From contig NZ_FMYQ01000009.1 of assembly GCF_900096975.1 (NCBI RefSeq), positions 1 to 64,000 on the forward strand: 64,000 nt of DNA, read 5' to 3'. The notes beneath the pieces were generated by a model. It searched no databases. It saw only the letters and a program-made list of their open reading frames with translations, and was not told the DNA's origin. The DNA comes from Paraburkholderia lycopersici (GTDB lineage Bacteria; Pseudomonadota; Gammaproteobacteria; Burkholderiales; Burkholderiaceae). Position numbers and translations under genes: made by a program. This document shows, piece by piece, positions 47,010-56,700 of the stretch (position 1 is its first letter; each line of letters starts with the position of its first letter).

Positions 47010-48041
47010 TTACTCGAATCCTCGCGGATTCTTTTCCTGCCAGCGCCAGTGATCGACGCACATGCGCTCGATGCCGAACCGGGCTTTCCAGCCAATGAGC
47101 TGTTCCGCCGTGGCCGGATTCGCATAGCATTCGGCGATGTCGCCGGGCCGGCGCGCCACGATCTCATACGGCACCGCGCGACCCGACGCCGCTTCGAATG
47201 CCTTCACGACTTCCAGCACGCTATAACCGCGGCCCGTGCCGAGATTCACGACGAAGCCTTCGCCGCGCGTGGCGAGCGCGTCGAGCGCCTTGAGGTGGCC
47301 CTGCGCCAGATCGACCACGTGAATATAGTCGCGCACGCCGGTGCCGTCCGGCGTCGGGTAGTCGCCGCCGAACACGCGCAGTGTTTCGAGCTTGCCCACG
47401 GCCACTTGCGCGACGTATGGCATCAGATTGTTCGGAATGCCCGCCGGGTCCTCGCCGATCAGCCCGCTTTCATGCGCGCCCACCGGATTGAAATAGCGCA
47501 GCACGGCAATGCGCCACGACGGGTCCGAGATCGCGACGTCGCGCAGGATCTGCTCGGCGATGAGCTTCGACTGGCCGTACGGGTTGGTCGCGGAGAGCGG
47601 AAACGATTCGTCGACCGGCGAGCGCTCGGGCACGCCGTACACCGTGGCCGACGAGCTGAACACGAACTGCTTCACGCCATGCTGGCGCATGACGTCGAGC
47701 ACGACGAGCAGGCCGTCGAGGTTGTTGCGGTAATACTCGATCGGTTTGGCCACCGACTCGCCCACGGCCTTGAGCGCCGCGAAATGAATCACGCCGGTGA
47801 TGCGGTGCGCCTCGAAGATGCGCGATAGGGCGGCGGCGTCGCGCACGTCGGCTTCGTAGAACGCGACCGGCTTGCCGGTGATCTGCCGGACCCGCTCGAG
47901 CGATTCGGCGCGGCTGTTCACGAGATTGTCGACCGCGACCACGTCATAGCCGCCATTGAGCAGTTCGACGCAGGTGTGCGAGCCGATATAGCCCGCGCCG
48001 CCAGTGACGAGGATCGTACCCTTTGCATTCGTCGCAGTCAT
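47010..48041 (-). CDS. galE: UDP-glucose 4-epimerase
   Basis: GalE interconverts UDP-glucose and UDP-galactose (and in some forms the N-acetyl sugars). The 343-residue SDR begins with [78 protein letters not shown] (YxxxK) and LRYFNPVGAHESGLIGEDP are all GalE-specific. A GTG further upstream (48077) is possible, but ATG 48041 fits the family. It follows the GT4 gene on the same strand after 32 nt. It probably supplies a Gal or GalNAc donor for this locus. Confidence 0.97.
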   Translation of the reverse strand: MTATNAKGTILVTGGAGYIGSHTCVELLNGGYDVVAVDNLVNSRAESLERVRQITGKPVAFYEADVRDAAALSRIFEAHRITGVIHFAALKAVGESVAKPIEYYRNNLDGLLVVLDVMRQHGVKQFVFSSSATVYGVPERSPVDESFPLSATNPYGQSKLIAEQILRDVAISDPSWRIAVLRYFNPVGAHESGLIGEDPAGIPNNLMPYVAQVAVGKLETLRVFGGDYPTPDGTGVRDYIHVVDLAQGHLKALDALATRGEGFVVNLGTGRGYSVLEVVKAFEAASGRAVPYEIVARRPGDIAECYANPATAEQLIGWKARFGIERMCVDHWRWQEKNPRGFE

Positions 48042-48073
48042 GCCGTGTTCATTCCCGTGAAAGCCAGATTCGT

Positions 48074-49249
48074 TCAAAACGTCGACCCGGTGATTTCCCG
48101 GATCAGTTCCCGGTAGCGTTGTACCACAACGCGCTCGTCGAATTCTTTTTCGATTTTTTTGCGGCCGCGCGCTGCCATGGCGGCGCGCGCAGCGTCGTCG
48201 AGATCGAGCATGCGCGCGAGCGTGGCGGCGAGGGCGCCCGCGTTGCGCGCCTCGCAGAGCAGGCCGTTTTCGCCGTCGGCGACGACTTCGCGGCAGCCGG
48301 GCACGCGCGTGGCCACGATCGGGCGGCCCATCGCGCTCGCCTCCATCAGCGTGCGCGGCACGCCCTCGCGGTACGAGGGCAGCACGACGCAGTCCGCGTC
48401 GGCGATATAGGGGCGCACGTCGGCGGTTTCGCCGAGATATTCGATGATGCCTTCACGTTCCCAAGCGGCCACTTCGTCGCGCGAGATGGCGCTCGGGTTG
48501 TCTACGCCCACTGGACCGAGCAGCCGGAAGCGCGCGTGCGGATAGCGCGTGCATAGCTGGCGCGCGGCCTCGACGTATTCGCCGACGCCCTTGTCCCAGA
48601 GCAGCCGGCCGATCAGCACGAAGGCAAATTCCGCGCGCGCGGGCAGCGGCGTGAAGGGGAAGTCGTCGAGATCGACGCCTTCGCCGTGCAGGAGCCTGGC
48701 GCGCTCGGGATGCGCGAGCAAGTTGCCTTCCTTGAAGGCGGCCTCGTCGTCCTGGTTGAGGAACCAGACTTCGCGGGGGAAACGGAACGCGAAACGATAG
48801 AGGCGCTTGGCGACTTCGGCCGCGCGGCTTTTCTGAATGAAGACGTAGCCGAGCCCTGTCGTCACGGCCACCGAGGGCGTGCATGCAAGCCAGGCGGCGA
48901 TCGAGCCGTAGATGTTCGGCTTGATCGTGTAGTGGAAAACGACGTCGGGTTTGAGCGCGCGGTAATGCTTGAACAGTGCGAGGAGCGTGCGCAGGTCGTG
49001 GAACGGGTTCGTGCCTTTTGAGGCGACCGGTAGTTCGACGCAGCGGCAACCCATCTCGGTCAGCGGCTCGAAGGTGCGGTCACGCGGGGCGATCACCGTG
49101 ACCTGCGCGCCGCTTTGCGTCAATGCGCGCAGGAAGCCCCGGCGGTACGTGTAGATCGCCCATGCGGTGTTGCAGACGAGGGCGATGTGGAGGGAGCGGG
49201 TGCGGTCGGCGGGGCAAGCCGCAGCCGCCGGCTTGTCGTTGGATTTCAC
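48074..49249 (-). CDS. Glycosyltransferase family 4 protein, PglA-like
   Basis: A 391-residue GT-B enzyme. LHIALVCNTAWAIYTYRRGF opens the fold; VVFHYTIKPNIYGSIAAWLA and TTGLGYVF are the block seen in PglA-like transferases that add the second sugar to an undecaprenyl-PP-linked amino sugar. VLIGRLLWDKGVGEYVEAAR, the LPSYREGVPRTLMEASAMGR GT4 motif and ADGENGLL follow. Start is GTG at 49249 (no ATG exists near the N-terminus), so the exact start is less certain. With galE immediately downstream, a Gal/GalNAc donor is a reasonable guess. Confidence 0.88.
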   Translation of the reverse strand: MKSNDKPAAAACPADRTRSLHIALVCNTAWAIYTYRRGFLRALTQSGAQVTVIAPRDRTFEPLTEMGCRCVELPVASKGTNPFHDLRTLLALFKHYRALKPDVVFHYTIKPNIYGSIAAWLACTPSVAVTTGLGYVFIQKSRAAEVAKRLYRFAFRFPREVWFLNQDDEAAFKEGNLLAHPERARLLHGEGVDLDDFPFTPLPARAEFAFVLIGRLLWDKGVGEYVEAARQLCTRYPHARFRLLGPVGVDNPSAISRDEVAAWEREGIIEYLGETADVRPYIADADCVVLPSYREGVPRTLMEASAMGRPIVATRVPGCREVVADGENGLLCEARNAGALAATLARMLDLDDAARAAMAARGRKKIEKEFDERVVVQRYRELIREITGSTF

Positions 49250-49463
49250 GATACAAAAAGCTGGGAGCCCGATTGAGTTTCAACGGGCGATGCCCGAAAG
49301 CCGGGAGTTTACCGGGAAATATCCGTCGCGGGCGCGTAAGGCGCGTGGGTTAGATTCCGGTAGCCGGCGCCTTAAGGCAAGAGCGGACGGCTGGACCAGT
49401 CGGATAAGATGAGTCCTGTGCCATATGGAAGATGGGCATGATGGTACAAGGAGAATATTTCCA

Positions 49464-49814
49464 ATGACTGCTCTACTTGACTGGTTTGCGGCGGCAAGAT
49501 GGCGCATGTCCCTGTCTCATTGCTTTGAGGGATTGCTCGTCCAGATGCCGATCGGGCTGTTATTCAATTTTCGAATTGGAGCGCTTGCCGTAGTCGTTTG
49601 GTATTGGTCACGCAAGAAACTCGAGTGCGAGTTCGAAACGCTGGACGCTGAGGAAGCGCTAGCTTTCGAGTCACATGCTTATACATGGGCGATCGGATGG
49701 TTCCCGTGGCACTGGGACGCCTACAAGGTGCTAGACGTGCTGTTGCCGGCGCTGTCCGCAATGCTGATCGCCATGACCATGCATGGCTACGGAGGACCGC
49801 TCTGGACATTTTAG
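49464..49814 (+). CDS. Small membrane protein of unknown function
   Basis: A 116-residue protein with two hydrophobic segments: one around LLFNFRIGALAVVVWYW and one around VLLPALSAMLIAMTM. Between them is an acidic stretch, KKLECEFETLDAEEALAFES, followed by the Trp-rich HAYTWAIGWFPWHWDAYK. ATG 49464 has an AAGGAGAA ribosome binding site 9 nt upstream, which argues that it is translated. I do not recognise the family. It is isolated, on the border of a gene-poor, lower-GC stretch that may be transferred or phage-derived DNA. Confidence 0.55.
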   Translation: MTALLDWFAAARWRMSLSHCFEGLLVQMPIGLLFNFRIGALAVVVWYWSRKKLECEFETLDAEEALAFESHAYTWAIGWFPWHWDAYKVLDVLLPALSAMLIAMTMHGYGGPLWTF

Positions 49815-51444
49815 CGGCGGCCTTATGCGTGTAATAGTGAAAGTGAAGAGGAAGTTGGTGCTGTAAGGCTTTATCGCCCATGCGTAAGCGGTGAGGGAAA
49901 TTTTCGAGCGAGCCTTGTGAGCCTTGTCGGCTAAAACGTTGGCGAGGTGTTCGACGGTATCGACAGCATCCTGATTCTCGCGTGCGGCATGAGTGCAACG
50001 CAGGCCTCGCAGCGAAGTATTAGCCGAGCTGCGCGGGCACATAAGCGAGGCGCAGGAGGCGGCATATCTGAAGCTGCTGCGTCAACCAGCTAGCGGCGCT
50101 TGGCAGCGTGCCCGGAAGATTTCGCGCGCAAGGAAAACGTATTGTACCTCGGGCGTGTTGCACTACCTGATCGCGCTCGAAGGCTTGCTTGATGTCAGAG
50201 AAGTTCCGCGCATCTACGCCGAACGACGCGTTGTTCGAGAAGCTCAAGTCGAACATGCAGGAGGGGTGCGCGCGGCAACGATGTGGGCAAGCCGCGCAAT
50301 CTCGCGAAGTCGGTGACGGTGGAGTGAGCGTTTGTGTTTAGGATGGTGTGTGGCCGGCAAATGTACCGACACACCGCTTGATCCATGACTTACACCGTCG
50401 CCGAGCACCTCCGCTTCGACCGCTTTTCCGAATCACGGGGCGTCCAGGCCGGCTACTTCTTCGCGTGTGAAAGTGCAAGTTGTCCGCAGCCAACCGGATG
50501 AGTCACCGAAAGCGTGCGTAACTGGAGCGCGCGGCGTTGCTGGGCGTGGATGTCACGCGTTAGCGGCTGCTCCAGTCACGTCGTTGCTTGGGGCGCGTAA
50601 ACGGGCTGGCGACTCATGGGGCGGCGGGTGCCATTCTATCCGAAGTATGCGCGCGTTAGCGCAACGATACGACGCTCGCGATCGAATGCTGTTTGGCACA
50701 GATAGATCGTCTCCCAAGTGGGATGGCGATGTCAGCAAAAGAAGCGGCTGCGCGCACTGAATCGGGAAAATATCGCTCGCCACAAATTGGCTCGATTTGA
50801 GCTATTTTCCGCTTATTTTTGAATGGTAAAACGTTTGCGAGGCGAGACTGGCCAAAAAAATATCAGGCGCAATCCAAAGGAAACCTTCTAACAGCATCCA
50901 TCCGCCTGCAGTAGAAAAGGCACGTAAGCGATCCACCCGTATCGCGCTTTTTTAAGAGGCATGTATTCGGCATATAACTGGCAGCAAGGCGTCTTTGCCT
51001 CAGGGCGATGGCGGCGATCGGGCTTGCTGTAATAACTGGTAATTCCTGCCTGTTGCGAAGGTGCGACTCTTACGGAAGGATTGTCAATCTTAATGGCGCG
51101 AAAGAATTCCCTTACGGTATCATTGCGATCGCGCGCTAAAGTTTTGCTATTTTGCCTTTTTCGGCGTGTCTGTTCACTCGGTGCTAGTGGAGCGGAGTTG
51201 CTTCGAATTGATTGTTCCTCACGTTCATCGGTGACGGCGCGAGGGAGCAGCGCTGCAAGCGCTGACATCACGACTTCCAGGCTCTGATTGGCGCAAACCG
51301 ATGTTAGCGGTAGCAGCAGGTGCTCCGCCCAAGGATGTTTTCAGTGGCAGTCTGCGCATCTTATTCCGCGTATGCCTGCTACTAAAGAAGTAAATATTTA
51401 AAGACCATGGCAAAACAATATTCCTTGCAACCGGGGTTGGGCGA
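49815..51444. other. Gene-poor junction of 1.6 kb, possible decayed mobile DNA
   Basis: No protein family was recognised on either strand. Short overlapping frames have mixed composition. A minus-strand frame of 127 codons (50888-51271, with REFFRAIKIDNPSVRVAPSQ) is open but lacks a ribosome binding site and family features. GC is lower from about 50760 to 50900 and from 51360 to 51430, the latter just ahead of the polyketide operon and probably including its promoter. The stretch separates the glycan locus from the polyketide operon. Confidence 0.4.
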
Positions 51445-52230
51445 GTGAGTACGGATGGGCCGCGTGTAATCGTTATCACTGGCGGTAGTGCCGGACTCGG
51501 GCGTGCGTTGGCTTTAAGCTATTGTGCGCCCGGTATGACGCTGGGATTAATCGGAAGAAACGCCGAACGCCTCGAGGCCGTTGCTGCGGAGTGCCGCGCT
51601 CGCGGCGCGGAAGTCGTGATCGGCGTCACGGACGTCCGTGACGCCGCAGCGCTAGAGGCGTGGATCTTCGATTTCGACGCACGCCACGCAATTGATCTGT
51701 TGATCGCCAATGCCGGCGTTGCCAGCACGCTTCGCTCATCTGATGACTGGGAAGGCGCCAATCGCACAGCCGAGGTCGTCGATACCAATCTCTACGGTGC
51801 CTTGCACGCGGTGCTGCCTGCGATCGAGCGCATGCGCACTCGGCGCCGCGGCCAGATCGCGATCGTCAGCTCGCTCGCCGGACTGCGGGGGATGGCAATT
51901 TCACCAGCCTATTGTGTGAGCAAGGCTGCGCTCGTGGCGTACTGCGATTCCGTGCGCCCGGTTCTCGCGCGCGACCAAATCGGCATTTCAGTCGTCATGC
52001 CGGGCTTCGTGCGAACAGCGATGAGCGACGTTTTTCCTGGCAGCAAACCGTTCATGTGGAGCGCCGAAAAGGCCGCCCTGTTCATCAAGACGCGCCTGGC
52101 GCGGCGTCGCGCGGAAATCGCTTTTCCCTTCAGTTTGACGCTCGGCCTCAAGTTGCTGCGCCTGTTGCCGGCAATTGTCGCCGACGCAATCCTCGGTTTT
52201 CTGTTTCAGATCCCTCGTCGGAATATGTGA
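51445..52230 (+). CDS. wcbP: SDR-family oxidoreductase (WcbP-like)
   Basis: A 261-residue classical short-chain dehydrogenase. VIVITGGSAGLGRALALSYC is the cofactor loop (TGxxxGxG), NAG is in LLIANAGVAST, catalytic Ser is in IAIVSSLAGLRGM and Tyr-x3-Lys in SPAYCVSKAALVAYC. PGFVRTAMSDVFPGSKPFMW follows, and a hydrophobic C-terminal helix (LGLKLLRLLPAIVADAILGF) may contact the membrane, as in 3-ketosphinganine reductases. Start is GTG 51445. It is the first gene of a five-gene operon; the next start is one base after its stop. Reduction of a lipid ketone made by the AONS/PKS pair is inference. The gene name is from the matching gene order in B. pseudomallei, from memory. Confidence 0.8.
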   Translation: MSTDGPRVIVITGGSAGLGRALALSYCAPGMTLGLIGRNAERLEAVAAECRARGAEVVIGVTDVRDAAALEAWIFDFDARHAIDLLIANAGVASTLRSSDDWEGANRTAEVVDTNLYGALHAVLPAIERMRTRRRGQIAIVSSLAGLRGMAISPAYCVSKAALVAYCDSVRPVLARDQIGISVVMPGFVRTAMSDVFPGSKPFMWSAEKAALFIKTRLARRRAEIAFPFSLTLGLKLLRLLPAIVADAILGFLFQIPRRNM

Positions 52231-52231
52231 A

Positions 52232-53764
52232 GTGCTGCCCGGTTTTGCAATCGCGGCCGCCCTGGCCGTATCGTCCTTCGCCGTTGAAGCGATCGCTGTA
52301 ACAAGATCGTCACTCCGTCGACCGCCAGTTGCGCTGATGCTGCATCTGGCGGCGCTTGCTGTCGTGGCGGCGGGTTGCGTCGCATTGACGGGGCGGCCGT
52401 TATTTTCGGCGGGCCTCGCACTCGTATTGATTGGCTTGCTTGCGGTCGTCGGCAACGCCAAATATGCATCACTGCGCGAACCGTTGGTCTTCAGCGATCT
52501 GAGCCTTTTCAGTCAGGTCTTTTCCCATCCGCGCCTGTATTTGCCGTTTCTCGGTTTCGGCAAACTCACCGTCGTCCTCGTCGGCATAGCGGCAGCGGTG
52601 GGGGCGTTCGTTGCTGAAAGTCCGGCACCACCGGGGCAGCGATGGACCGCTGCCGTCGTTACGTCGATCTGTTTACTAGCGTGCATCGCGCTTTCCCGGC
52701 GCTTGCCGCTCACGCTACAGCCCTTTTCGGACCAATGCCGATTCGGCTTTTTCTCCGCGTTCGCTGCCTATTTGATCAACGGATTGAGCGGCGCGCAACG
52801 GCGGGCGTTCATTCGCGCCGCGCGTACCAGCCCGTTTTCGGTCGGTCGTCCGGACGTCCATCCGGACGTCATTGTCATTCAGAGCGAATCGTATTTCGAC
52901 GCACGCCGCCTCGGCGAATGCGTGTCCGATGCGCCCTATGCGCATTTCGATCGCGCGAAACGCGAGTCGTTCGAGCAAGGCGAACTGACAGTGCCGGCCT
53001 GGGGTGCGAATACGATGCGCAGCGAATTCGCGATGCTTACGGGATTGACGTCTCCCGAACTCGGTTACGCGCGCTTTTATCCGTATATGTTCGTGCGCCG
53101 GGCGTGTGCATCGCTAGCGGGTTATTTCAGCCGGGGCGGTTATCGCACGGCGGCGGTGCATCCCTACTACGCGAACTTTTTTGGCCGTCGCCGGGCATTC
53201 GCACACATGTATTTCGACCGCTTTCTGGACATTGAAGATTTCAAAAGCGCGTCTCGTGTGGGGCCGTACGTTGGAGACCTTGCGGTGGCGGACAAACTCA
53301 TCGCCCTCCTGCAGGACAGTGATGACAAACCGGTATTTGCGTTTGCGATCACGATGGAAAATCACGGTCCTCTGCATCTGGAGAGGGTTGCCGCAGGGGA
53401 ATCCACATCGCGGCACACGCTGGGAGAAGACGCGCGCTGGCGCGATCTGACCGCCTACCTGCGGCATGTGGAAAACGCAGACGCAATGATCGGCAGATTG
53501 ACCGGTTATCTGCGCGACCGCGATCGGCCGACTGTCCTGTGCTTTTATGGCGACCACGTTCCCGCGTTGTCTTCCGTATTCGATGCGCTCGAAACGGAGC
53601 CGACTCACAGTGATTACTTTATCTGGCGCAATTTTGCGAGCGACATCGGCACGCAGCGCGACATTGGCGTCGAGACGCTCGGTTCCACAATACAGCGCGC
53701 GATGAGGCATGCGGATCGTGTCACCCCCGATCCGCGAAACGAGTTGCAGCAGATGTCGGCATGA
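52232..53764 (+). CDS. wcbQ: LTA-synthase/sulfatase-like membrane enzyme (WcbQ-like)
   Basis: A 510-residue protein with four to five N-terminal transmembrane helices (residues about 1-165) and a periplasmic alkaline-phosphatase-fold domain. DVIVIQSESYFDARRLGE holds the likely metal site, GANTMRSEFAMLTGLTSPEL the catalytic Thr segment, and MENHGPLHLE and CFYGDHVPALSS (D-H) the other metal ligands. The family transfers phosphoglycerol or phosphoethanolamine, or hydrolyses sulfate esters. The start is probably GTG 52232, one base after the SDR stop; a TTG at 52175 would overlap the SDR gene. Its stop overlaps the PKS start (ATGA). Catalytic residues look complete, so activity is likely but the substrate is unknown. 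Confidence 0.78.
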   Translation: MLPGFAIAAALAVSSFAVEAIAVTRSSLRRPPVALMLHLAALAVVAAGCVALTGRPLFSAGLALVLIGLLAVVGNAKYASLREPLVFSDLSLFSQVFSHPRLYLPFLGFGKLTVVLVGIAAAVGAFVAESPAPPGQRWTAAVVTSICLLACIALSRRLPLTLQPFSDQCRFGFFSAFAAYLINGLSGAQRRAFIRAARTSPFSVGRPDVHPDVIVIQSESYFDARRLGECVSDAPYAHFDRAKRESFEQGELTVPAWGANTMRSEFAMLTGLTSPELGYARFYPYMFVRRACASLAGYFSRGGYRTAAVHPYYANFFGRRRAFAHMYFDRFLDIEDFKSASRVGPYVGDLAVADKLIALLQDSDDKPVFAFAITMENHGPLHLERVAAGESTSRHTLGEDARWRDLTAYLRHVENADAMIGRLTGYLRDRDRPTVLCFYGDHVPALSSVFDALETEPTHSDYFIWRNFASDIGTQRDIGVETLGSTIQRAMRHADRVTPDPRNELQQMSA

Positions 53765-56700
53765 TGATGGAAAGAAAAATCGCAATTATCGGGATGGCAT
53801 GCCGCTTTCCTGGCGGAGTGGCCGGGCCCGAAGACTTCTGGCAACTGCTATGCGACGAGCGCGACGCCGTGAGCGTCGTGCCCCACGATCGTTTCGGCAC
53901 GGCGTTCTATCAACATCCGTCCAGGAAGGAGCCGGGTAAGAGCTACACGTTCTCGGCGGGCGTGCTCGATGACGTGGCCGGTTTCGATGCCGCGTTCTTC
54001 GGCGTTTCGCCGCGCGAGGCAAGCCAGATGGACCCGCAGCAGCGCCTCCTGCTCGAACTCGCGTGGGAAGCCTTTGAGGACGCCGGCGTACGTCCGGCCG
54101 AGATGCGCGGCCGTGACTGCGGTGTGTACGTCGGCGCCGCGAGCATGGACTACGGCAATCGCAGCATGGACGACCTGAACTGGATCGATCCGTACTCGGC
54201 CACCGGCAACGCGCTCAGTGTGGCGTCCAATCGCGTTTCGTATCTGTTCGACCTGCGCGGTCCGAGCATGTCGGTCGACACCGCGTGCTCGTCGTCGCTT
54301 GTCGCGCTGCATCAGGCCGTGCAGGCAATCCAGTCGGGCGAGACTGAAATGGCGCTCGCGGGCGGCGTGAATATGCTGCTCCATCCGTTTGGCTTCGTGA
54401 GCTTCTCGAAGGCGTCGATGCTGTCTCCGCGCGGCCGCTGCCGCGCATTCGACGCGGCCGGCGACGGTTACGTGCGCGCCGAGGGCGGCGCTTTCGTGCT
54501 GCTGAAGGCGCTCGAGCGCGCGCTCGCGGACGGCGATACCATTCACGCGGTCATCGCTGGCTCGGGCGTGAACTCCAACGGCCATTCGCACGGCGGCATC
54601 AGCGTGCCGACCACGGCCATGCAGGCCGAACTGCTGCGCTCGGTCTACCGCCGCGCGGGCGTCGACCCGCGCACGCTTTCCTATCTGGAGGCGCACGGCA
54701 CGGGCACCGCGGTTGGCGACCCCATCGAGGCGCGCGCGCTGATCGAAGCGGTTGCGCTCGGCCGCTCGGCCGACGATCCGCTCCTGATCGGCTCGGTCAA
54801 GACCAACATCGGGCACCTCGAAACCGCTTCGGGTATGGCCGGCCTCTTCAAGGCGATTCTCTGCCTGAAGCACGGCGCGGTGCCGCGTTCTCTGCATTTC
54901 GAAACGCCCAATCCGGCCATCGATTTCGAAGGCGGCCGCCTGCGCGTCGTCGATCGCCTCACGCCGCTCGCACGCCGCGAAGGCGGCCCGTTGATGATCG
55001 GCGTCAACTCGTTCGGCTTCGGCGGCACCAATGCCCACGTCGTGCTCGCCGAGGCGGTGAGCCCGGCCGCGCCCGCAGCGGCAGTCACGGCCGGCGCGCC
55101 CGCTTCGGACGCAGCGTTGCCGCCGCTCGTGCTCACGGCGCGCTCGCCAGCGTCGCTCGCCGCACTCGCCGGGCGCTACCATGCACGCTTGCAGAGCGGC
55201 GCCGATTGGGCGGCGCTCGCGGCTAGCGCCGCGCGACGCCGCGAGTGGCTCGAACAGCGTGCGGTCATTGCGCCGCCCGATGCGAAAGCAGGCCGCGCCG
55301 CACTTCTCATGCTTGCCGATTCGACCGATCAGGCGTTGCCGGCGTACGTCGCGCGCGGCCAGGCTGTATCTGCCGGCAAGGTGGCATTCGTCTACGCGGG
55401 CAACGGCTGCCAGTGGGCCGGCATGGGCAAGCAACTCTATGCGGAAGACGCTGTTTTCCGCGCGGCGCTCGACGAAGTCGACGCGCTCTGGTGCGCCGGC
55501 GGCAGCGACTCGCTTGTCGACGTGCTGCGCGCCGGCGCGAGCGCCGAATGGCTCGCCGCGACGGAAAACGCGCAACCTCTGTTGTTCGCGATCCAGGTTG
55601 GCATCACGCGCGCACTTGAAGCCCGTGGTATCGAATTCGATGCGGTGGTCGGTCATAGCGTCGGCGAAATCGCGGCCGCGTGGGCGTCGGGTGCGCTGAC
55701 GCTTGCCGAGGCCGTACACGTGATCCGCATTCGCAGCAGCGCGCAGGGCCTGACGCGCGGTACCGGCAAGATGGCTGCGGCGGGTATCGGCGAAGTCGAG
55801 GCGCGCGAGCTGATCGCACGCCTCGGTCTCGCTCAGGCGGTGGAACTGGCCGGCACCAACAGCCCCGAAGCCGTTACGCTCGCCGGGTCGCCCGAAGGGC
55901 TCGAAGCGATCGGCGCCGCGCTCGCGGCGAACGGCAGCTTCTTCCAGTTGCTCGATCTCGACTACGCGTTCCACAGCAGCCGCATGGACGCCATCGAGCC
56001 GGTCGTGCGCGTCGGTCTCGCCGATCTTGCGCCGCGCGAAGGCACGAAGCGCTACGTCTCGACCGTCACCGGCGACACGCTTTCCGGCACCGCGCTCGAC
56101 GCGGGCTACTGGTGGCGCAACATTCGCGAGCCGGTGCGTTTCGGTGAAGCGCTCGCGCGTCTCGCCGATTCCGGTGTGCGCGTGTTCATCGAAATCGCGC
56201 CGCACTCGATTCTGCGCCACTACGTCAAGCAGACGCTCGCGAGCCTGAATCTCGCTGGCGCTGTCGTGCCCACGCTCAAGCGTCATCACGACAGTGCGCA
56301 GATGCTCGCGCATTCGATGCTCTCGGCGGTCGCGCACGGCGCGCGCGTCGATCTCGACGGCTTCGTGCCGATGCTGCGGCAGGGCGCAGATGCGGCACTG
56401 CCGACCTATCCCTGGCAGCGCGAGCGCCACTGGCAGACGGCCACCATCGAGGGCTACAACCTTGTGAATCGCCGTGTCGATCATCCGTTGCTCGGCTACC
56501 GTCTGCACGAACATGCGTTCGCGTGGGAAAACCAGCTCGATCCGCAGCGCGTGCCGATGCTGGCCGACCACGTCGTCGATGGCGGCGTCGCGTTTCCGGG
56601 CGCGGGCTATGTGGAAATGGCGCTGGCCGCTGCGCGCGTGTTTTTCCGCACGTCCGATGTCGCGCTCGAGAATCTCGAGATCCGCATGCCGGTCGTGTTT

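Noticed and set aside
50888..51271. 127-codon minus-strand open frame before the SDR gene
   Set aside because: No ribosome binding site, no family resemblance and mixed composition; kept only as part of the gene-poor stretch.
51480..51488. GGCGGTAGTGC as an ops element
   Set aside because: It encodes the Gly-Gly-Ser-Ala cofactor loop of the SDR protein.
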